Shown: piece after piece, positions 57,630-64,000 of the stretch
Layout of the letters: each line of letters starts with the position of its first letter
How positions within the stretch are numbered: the first letter of the stretch is position 1
Source: Isoetes taiwanensis
Taxonomy: Eukaryota; Streptophyta; Lycopodiopsida; Isoetales; Isoetaceae
Assembly: GCA_021234155.1 (NCBI GenBank)
Contig: JAJEKV010000032.1
Span: 11,722,099-11,786,098, forward strand
Length of the DNA: 64,000 nt
Direction of reading: 5' to 3'
Made by a program: the position numbers and the translations under genes
Notes under the pieces: model-generated
Databases searched by the model: none
The model's input: only the letters and a program-made list of their open reading frames with translations
Told to the model about the DNA's origin: nothing

Positions 57630-58225
57630 ATAAATTATTAATCATATATTTCTTATTAGCCATAATGGCTTTAGCTAAACTTGTCTGAGACTAATCCCAA
57701 AACTTTATGTGGCTTAGCTAAACTCTACGCATTTTTCCTCTCATATTTTCTATCATTTAACTAAACTAACCCAAAATTCATCCCCAAAATTTCTGTGGTG
57801 TGGTCAATTTAAAAATATTAAACTGAAATTACTACTTTTTTTCAATAGTTTTCATTTAATTTAGTTATTTTATTTGTGGAAACATTCTAAAACAATGCCA
57901 GCTAGCTAAGTCTAGGCCTCAAATTATTCCGTAGATGCTAGAAAAAAAAAACTAATCACATATTTCTTATAAACAAGATATTAGCTAAACTAACCCGAAA
58001 TTCATTCCAAAGCTTTCTACAGTTTAGGTAAACAATACAAAATTTCACTTTCTTACTTTCTAGTATTTAGCTAAAGAGGTAGAAGGTTGGTGTGGACACG
58101 AAAAAAATAAAGCTAAAGTTATTATTATTTTCCCAATTTTTTCCATTTACTTTAGCCAATTTTTTTTTGAAAATATGTTAAAAAATCGCCAAATAGCTAA
58201 GTTTAGCCCTTAAATTATTTCATGT
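57630..58225. repeat. About 300-bp direct repeat, two copies
   Basis: 57,630-57,930 and 57,945-58,225 share ATATTTCTTAT, TTAGCTAAACTAACCC, AAATTCATxCCxAA, a T-rich stretch and AxCxAxxTAGCTAAGTxTAGxCC in the same order. Very AT-rich, no coding signal. Confidence 0.75.
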
Positions 58226-59205
58226 TTCCTAACTCTTGGTGATGTTTCCAAGAGGAATGAGGGCCAAAATAATTAGCATAGGAACATGCAACATCAAGTT
58301 CTTGGCACTCCAACAGGTTACTTAACATCCCTAAAAGTGCATCAATTGGATGTGCTTCTCGTCATATCATTCTGCTCTATAAAGCCTTGCTACAACCTAA
58401 GGGGAAAATATTAAAAACACTTAATTAGCACGAAATGGTTTGCATATAGCAAGACAGTTAAAGAAGCCTTGGTGACCTTTACTGTGGTATCTTGGCTTGC
58501 CCATGCATATATTGTTAAGCAAAACCTGTATGACAAAGGAATATGATCAACTTAAAGAGAGTACTCGTCTCTTCCTAATTAAGCGAGGACTCTTCCTTAC
58601 AAAATTAGTCCTTTATGCATGTTCTTTTGCATTATTAGTTCAAAAAATGCACTTTTCCCGCAAAACAAAGGAAGTTACCTCTTCTTGCTTAGATGTTGCC
58701 TTTGGTTGACTTCAAAATTTTTTCCATGTTACAGCTTAAACAAAGGTGCATGCTCAAATTGGCAATGTATAACAACAAAGACTACACCACACACATAGGC
58801 AAGATTCTGTAAGGCAGGAGAGAATTTTAGCATAATTTGCAAATTCAAGCTCTATCTTTGCAGCAAGAGTATCCGTTGAAAAGCTCACGGAAAGATCGAA
58901 AAATTATGCTAGGAAAACAATTTTTAAATTCCTACCATAAATGGCCCAAATATGGCAGGATGTATTTGTTGTTCCAATTTTAGAGTAGCGTAGAAAGAGG
59001 GCCATAACTCTAGCAAGCAAATTCCATTTCTCAAACATAAATAAGCATTGGAAAGTTCAAAGAATTATATATGGAAGTCGCTAGGTACATATTTTCCAAA
59101 TTCACTGTATACCCATGCCAAATTCAGCGCTATCATTTTCCAGCTCTTCCCACTCCGACGAGAATCACAAGCTGTGATGGACAAACAACATTCCTAACTA
59201 CCATA

Positions 59206-60948
59206 CTACTGGTATGTCCTGACACCTGCATAAAGTCCATCATAATCAGTCTGGATCTGCCTATCATAACCGGATTGTCCACCCAAGGAATGGTAGAGAA
59301 CCCTTTCTGAAGATGTATGTGCCCCATCGCCTACACCACTTACTCGTGAATGTTTTAAATGCCCTTCTACAGACTCTCCTGATCTTTTCTCGTCTGACTT
59401 AGCTTTCTCTAATTGTACTGCCCTTCTATGCAGCGCCGAAGAAGAATAGTCAGGTTGCAGATTATAATCTTCTATGCACTTGACAACAGACTTCAATGCT
59501 GACAGCTCCTTTGCTGGGGCCCCATTCTGATGAAAATATCAATCACATTTGCCATTACTTAACCTTAATCTAGTCATTAAGATCTGCATGGTTCTAGGTT
59601 TATACCTGCACTGCGACTGAAACATTTCCAGATTCTACATGGCCTGGCTCCTTTGGTGCGGTCTCATTTTGATAAAAATATCAATCAAATTCATCATTAC
59701 TTAACATTAAACTACATATTAGGATCATTACTTAATTTGAATCTACTCATTAGAATCTGCATCGTTCTAGGTTTATATTTGCACTGCAACTGAAACATTT
59801 ACAGATTTCTACATGGCCTGGACAGTCTTTCTGATATCTTTGAGGCATGCTTTTAGTAAAGCAACATGTTGTGCTTGTTCCAAAACATCAAAAGCCTTGG
59901 CAGAAGACAATGCCTCAACATCTTTCCTTCTTTTGCAAGTTTATCCACAATACCTGTCACTGTGCAATAATAGGATGAAGGAGTTAGAGATAAAATAAAT
60001 GCGGACACAAAAGCTCAATCCAAAAAAGACAATAATTCAAGCTAAATTCCCGTAGTTATCAGTTAAACAAATAAGATAGTGGAACATCAAGGGTTGCAGC
60101 TGGTCATGAAATCTAGTGCAGAGGTGCAGCAAGATCGGATAACTTAAATGGCAAAAGAAATTCCCATATAAGGGCAGGCATAGAGCTACAATGGCCACAT
60201 AATAGCCCCACAGCCTGAGCTCAGAAAAGCATGTTTGTGTGACTAGGCAAGTGAAGCGCCCTGCAGAGTGCGTGTTTGCTTGCGTCGTGCATTGGCTAAG
60301 ACCAGGTTGCACAATTCATCTTCATTGTACTCAGAAGCAAGATCAAAAGTAGCCAAGAGTTGAAGGCAGGCTTGTGCATTTAAAGATGAATGCCATCTGC
60401 ACCATCTACAGACATATCCACATCGGACTTCCACTTGTCTGGTCGACGCTTTTAATTCAATAAATGACTGGTGGGGAGATAGAATCATCAAGAATCTATG
60501 CTAATGCTTGCAGCAGAAGAATGCATGCACAACAATCATCCCACAATGCATCTTGTCCTACTTTGCCACTACTTGGAGTGTCCTTTTGTTCCCGAAATTG
60601 CATCCCTCCAAAGCAAAAAAGAACCAACTTTGTAGGATCAATTGCAAACTGCGATAAGCTAGGCATTTAGTATCTCAAGGCATGAATATCAGTTTAATCA
60701 TTTACATAGTATTTTCTGAGTCCAGGACCATCCATAATTTTGTAAAGCAGCTTGAGATGTTAATGTACTTTCACTTCAACCCTTTGTGTATCTTCAGCTT
60801 TTAGAGTCCTCTGAATTTTATCATCCTCCTCAGCAACAATTTCAGAAGATAGTAAAGCACCTATCCCAGCCAAAGAACCGTTGGTTGCAGGAACAATTTC
60901 AATCTCCAAGTCAAGACTAATAATGCCATTTGCTTCGGCAACGTCCAT
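59206..60948 (-). pseudogene. FRIGIDA-like protein pseudogene
   Basis: Minus strand. 60,948-60,760 gives an N-terminal frame (MDVAEANGIISLDLEIEIVP). Next come blocks of the FRIGIDA domain: KIMDGPGLRKYYVND, DPTKLVLFALEG, CACILLLQAL, ACLQLLATFDLASEYNEDEL and CNLVLANARRKQT (to about 60,250). Separate exons carry SAKAFDVLEQAQHVALLKAC (59,820-59,960) and KELSALKSVVKCIEDYNLQP with a Gly/Tyr-rich C-terminus (59,206-59,526, acceptor CATCAG). In-frame stops after VND and ALRY and several frame changes disable it. FRIGIDA-like proteins act in chromatin-linked transcription control in the nucleus. The last exon alone is fully open. Confidence 0.85.
59528..59823. repeat. Local tandem duplication inside the FRIGIDA-like pseudogene
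   Basis: 59,528-59,645 and about 59,668-59,823 share AAAATATCAATCA, TTCTAGGTTTATA, CACTGC(G/A)ACTGAAACATTT and TCTACATGGCCTGG. The duplicate spans an intron and an adjoining exon edge. Confidence 0.8.
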
Positions 60949-60959
60949 TTGGCTGCAGT

Positions 60960-62890
60960 TGCATCAGATTAGGGCTTCGGCCTGCCTTGCCAGTTACCCG
61001 GTTGAAACATCCACGATCCAGAACGTAGATGACCGCCAGTTTATAGAGAACAATAGGTTTGGAGCAGTTACTAGCATATCCTAGGTATATTCTAGCATAT
61101 ACCTAAGATATGCCACAAACCCACATAAGCGAGGGTTTGCTCCCTAAGAGCAACCCAAAAATGAGCTCGCCCGGAAAAGGAAGGACTTTTGCCATGTCAC
61201 AAAACATTTTTTAATGAACTACCAGGCCGGAAATATTTTCGGTTCGTAATGCCGAGTAGTTATCATTACCGAAGGAAATATAGGCACCCGATTTGGGCAT
61301 GGATTCCAGAAAATTGTGAGCCGAATACCTTCGCGTGGTATTCGGCTTGCATGTTTCAGTTTTGTCTCAGTTTTTTTCTTTTAGCAGAATTCGACAAGGG
61401 AGTATTCGACCCGCTCATTTCACCTCTGAATTTCAAGAACAGGATACGCCTCTGTGATTTGAGTCAAACCGCAGGTCGAATACTCTGTTCTGATTGAAAC
61501 TGCAATTCCATTCAAGGGGTATTCGACTCGCAAATAGCTTCAAATAGAATCCATGTGGAGGAAGCTCTGTATTCTCGAATCTGAGGCTTAAAACTGTAAG
61601 CTTGAACCAGCAGGTAAAATTAGTAAAGTCGACAGAAGGGGCGAGAGAGAGGACGAGATTTAGGTGCCCGCCGATACATCGCCGTGAGAAAATGCAAGGC
61701 AGTGGAATTTCTTGAACAATGGCAAGACCCATGGATCGAAAAAAGGCACCCTGAACTGGATCGAAAAGGCCTATTTGTATTGAGCATTTTTGGCGTGCCG
61801 AAAATGTGCGGTCGCTTCTGTCTACGGCGGCCCCTTTGCTTTTAAAAACAATTGCCCGCCTCTGTCGACTGTGTCGATCTTTCGATAGCGATATGTGCAC
61901 TTTCTAACCCTTTTTATTAGCCCCATATATTCTTTATTAGCCCTTGATATTTCTTTTAAATATTCTTTTGCCTCGTGTTTTGTTTGACATGTTCAATAGT
62001 TGTGATACCGACATCATATGCATTTTGTCACCTTCCTAGACCATCGACTTGTGCAATAAACAAGGGGTATTCGACTTGTAGTATGAGAAGGGGGTATTCG
62101 ACTTGCACAATCGTGGCCTTAGTTTAGACGAGCCTAATAACCCCTGGGTATTCCACAAGTCTAATACCCCCTTTTTTGGGACTTTTTTGGATAGGGGTTC
62201 TGGCCAAGGAGGAATGGGAGGTATTTGATCTAATATCAACCCAAAATTGAGGGTATTCGACTTGTGAAATAAGTGTGCATGTCGAAACCACGAGTCTAAT
62301 ACCCCCTATTCCACGAGTCAAATACCCCCCAATCCAATCCAAGTCCAAATGGGGTGCTAATAAATGCACCGTATCATTACGTTTGATATTTTTCAGCCCT
62401 CACCACCCGAAAAACTTTCTTGGTGGGGCCAACAGCCGAGGCGGCGAACAAGCGGAGTGCCTCGAAACTTTACTGGCCGAAATCCTTTCGGTCGGAAAAT
62501 TATCTGATACATGAACCCTCCAAGGTTCGGTGCAAAATGTCAGGGTTTATTGGAGTGTGTCACCAAGGTGAACATGAAGCGTAATATAAAAGGAAAGAGT
62601 GTCATAGTTAATGCCTTTGAAAACGTTGGTTAGAATACAACTGTTCCCATTGCATATCATGCAGGATAATTTAGTCTCTGTAAAGCTTTGCATTATGTCT
62701 ATGCATACTACTTTTAAGTGATATGCTGTTGCGCGCCCTGAATTCTGCTTATGGCAACATTAGTGGGGCGCTTGTGCAAGGTAAGGTATATATGATTTTC
62801 AGCTACAATCCATACATCTATATTTACAGTAATGCGTAGTTGTCTGTAATTTTCAGGCAGATGTATATACAACTTCGCATGTAGGAAGTG
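60960..62890. other. Intergenic; upstream of PPR gene
   Basis: No supported ORF. Two short exon-like pieces with plant splice sites precede the PPR frame: one ending CTTGTGCAAG/GTAAGG at about 62,781, and one at about 62,857-62,898 (acceptor TTTTCAG, donor GGTATG). They may be 5'UTR or N-terminal exons. Confidence 0.4.
61320..62330. repeat. Cluster of GGGTATTCGACTTGT-like motifs on both strands
   Basis: About ten copies of a 15-16-bp motif. Plus-oriented copies near 61,401, 61,516, 62,064, 62,090 and 62,251; reverse-oriented copies near 61,473, 62,156, 62,291 and 62,313. A perfect 10-bp inverted repeat GCCGAATACC/GGTATTCGGC lies at 61,320-61,346. Spacing is irregular, so it is not a tandem satellite. 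Confidence 0.75.
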
Positions 62891-62899
62891 GAATTAGGT

Positions 62900-64000
62900 A
62901 TGATCCTCTGCTACACATCCTTCGTTGTTCTAGTAGTTTTAGCTGATATAACTAAATTATTCAGACCCTTCAAGGATATAAACAAGTTATGTGCTGATGG
63001 ACGGTTGCGCGAGGCACTTCAAACAGCAGAGCTTATGGAGCAACAAGGGAACCACATAACTAGAGACAATGCTTATTGTCTGCTCCAGATATGTGAGAAG
63101 AAAAAGGACCTTGAATATGGCAGACGAGTGCAGTCTCTTTTAATCCAAAACAGGCTTGATACAATATCTGTTCTTGGTGATCATCTCATCAGGTTGTTTG
63201 CCTATCATGGGAGCTTGTCTGAGGCAGATGAGGCATTTAAGAAGATTCCAAAACCAAGTTCATATACCTGGTGTGCTATTATTTCGGCAAATGTGAAGCT
63301 CGGACGGGGCAAAGATGCCCTTCAATTGTACCAAAGATCAGGTGTGAGGAATGATCCGTTTCTTTATGTTGATGCCATCAAGGCATGCATAATGATGAAA
63401 AATCTTTTGCAGGGCAAGATCATCCACAGTCAAATAATCTATAATGGTTTTCAGTCTAATGTTGTTGTTGGGAGTATTCTAGTGGATATGTATGCAAAAT
63501 GTGGAAGCCTCTGGGAGGCGGACACAGTTTTCCAGAGTTTGCCAAAGCAAGACGTGGTTGCATGGAGTGCGATGATTGCAGCATATGCACAGTATGGTCA
63601 ATGTCTTCTCGCATTCTATTGCTTTAGAAACATGGAGCAAGAAGGCATACTTCCAGACAAAGTTGCATTTTTGAGCATTTTAAAAGCATGTACAGTTATA
63701 GACCAGGTCAAGCTTATACATAAGAAGATTAAAAAATATGGCCTTCAATCAGATTGTATCTTGGGCAGTGCACTTATAGATATGTATGCCAAATTTGGAG
63801 ACCTGGATAGTGCATCTAGGAGCTTTAGAAGATTACCAAGTAAAGACGTAGTATCGTGGGGAACATTGATTTGTGGATATGCCCAGCAGGGGAAAGGCCA
63901 TCTGGCCCTAAAGTACTTTGATAAGATGCGAATGGAAGGTATAAAGCCGGATAATCTCACATTTACAAGCATTTTGAAGGCATGTGCAAGCATAGGAGAA
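62900..64000 (+). CDS. Pentatricopeptide repeat (PPR) protein, 5' part
   Basis: Open frame from ATG 62,900 to the window end with no stop (about 367 codons). It begins MILCYTSFVVLVVLADITKL, then carries tandem helix pairs of the PLS-type PPR family: SYTWCAIISANVKLGRGKDA, VGSILVDMYAKCGSLWEADT, DVVAWSAMIAAYAQYGQ, LGSALIDMYAKFGDLDSASR, DVVSWGTLICGYAQQGKGHL and IKPDNLTFTSILKACASIGE. Alternating P, L and S repeats with the MYAKCG and V(V/A)W signatures are typical of organellar RNA-editing or RNA-processing factors. The start is uncertain: an acceptor TTATTCAG lies at about 62,964, so the true N-terminus may come from upstream exons and the first codons here may be intron. The C-terminal domains (E, DYW) are outside the window. 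It looks functional. Confidence 0.88.
   Translation, partial: MILCYTSFVVLVVLADITKLFRPFKDINKLCADGRLREALQTAELMEQQGNHITRDNAYCLLQICEKKKDLEYGRRVQSLLIQNRLDTISVLGDHLIRLFAYHGSLSEADEAFKKIPKPSSYTWCAIISANVKLGRGKDALQLYQRSGVRNDPFLYVDAIKACIMMKNLLQGKIIHSQIIYNGFQSNVVVGSILVDMYAKCGSLWEADTVFQSLPKQDVVAWSAMIAAYAQYGQCLLAFYCFRNMEQEGILPDKVAFLSILKACTVIDQVKLIHKKIKKYGLQSDCILGSALIDMYAKFGDLDSASRSFRRLPSKDVVSWGTLICGYAQQGKGHLALKYFDKMRMEGIKPDNLTFTSILKACASIGE

Noticed and set aside
59668-59823. A separate FRIGIDA exon
   Set aside because: It is a local duplicate of 59,528-59,645, and only its right edge is joined to real exon sequence.

Overview
This window is nuclear DNA of a land plant. Genes have introns and plant splice sites, and the recognisable families are plant ones: an RNA-editing-type PPR protein, an endo-beta-mannanase, solanesyl diphosphate synthase, a FRIGIDA-like protein, NADP-malic enzyme and an FCP1/NIF-like HAD domain. 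Retrotransposons of plant type (LTR, TRIM, Ty1/copia, L1-like LINE) dominate. The PPR style and the sparse, repeat-rich layout would suit a fern or another seed-free vascular plant, but that is inference. No tRNA, rRNA, CRISPR array, bacterial operon or organelle insert was seen.

Layout. (1) 1-4,000: a decayed plus-strand gene region ending in an FCP1/NIF-like HAD domain (about 2,967-3,653), carrying nine copies of a 22-30 bp palindrome built on TTTCTCGACT(T)CGCGA. (2) 4,000-8,780: repeat-derived sequence with a LINE reverse-transcriptase remnant and a long (CTAT)n tract. (3) 8,780-32,870: a 12-kb tandem duplication. Each unit holds the same LTR retrotransposon (minus strand, LTRs of about 1.6 kb, TSD TAAAT). 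This element shows no recognisable gag-pol; instead it carries a histone H3-fold ORF followed by a 3'UTR-like stretch and an A-rich tract. Each unit also has a small plus-strand ORF whose first residues resemble the H3 tail, plus copia and LINE remnants. (4) 32,870-38,100: a LINE endonuclease remnant, an unrecognised fragment, a mannanase first exon, and a solanesyl diphosphate synthase pseudogene split by a 1,591-bp solo LTR with a perfect TSD. (5) 39,950-41,070: the best intact gene, a 370-aa single-pass membrane protein on the minus strand. (6) 42,300-52,800: dispersed and tandem repeats, a 351-bp truncated LINE with a 22-bp TSD, a malic-enzyme pseudogene and a complete 414-bp TRIM. (7) 52,800-57,000: two LINEs tail to tail. 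(8) 57,600-61,000: repeats and a FRIGIDA-like pseudogene. (9) 61,300-62,330: a dense cluster of GGGTATTCGACTTGT-like motifs on both strands. (10) 62,900-64,000: the 5' part of a PPR gene running off the window.

Only the membrane-protein gene and the PPR gene look functional. Most other coding signal is remnant, retro-derived or frameshifted. In the 12-kb duplication the two copies carry different, complementary lesions concentrated in GC-rich stretches, so part of the apparent decay may be base-calling or assembly error rather than biology.
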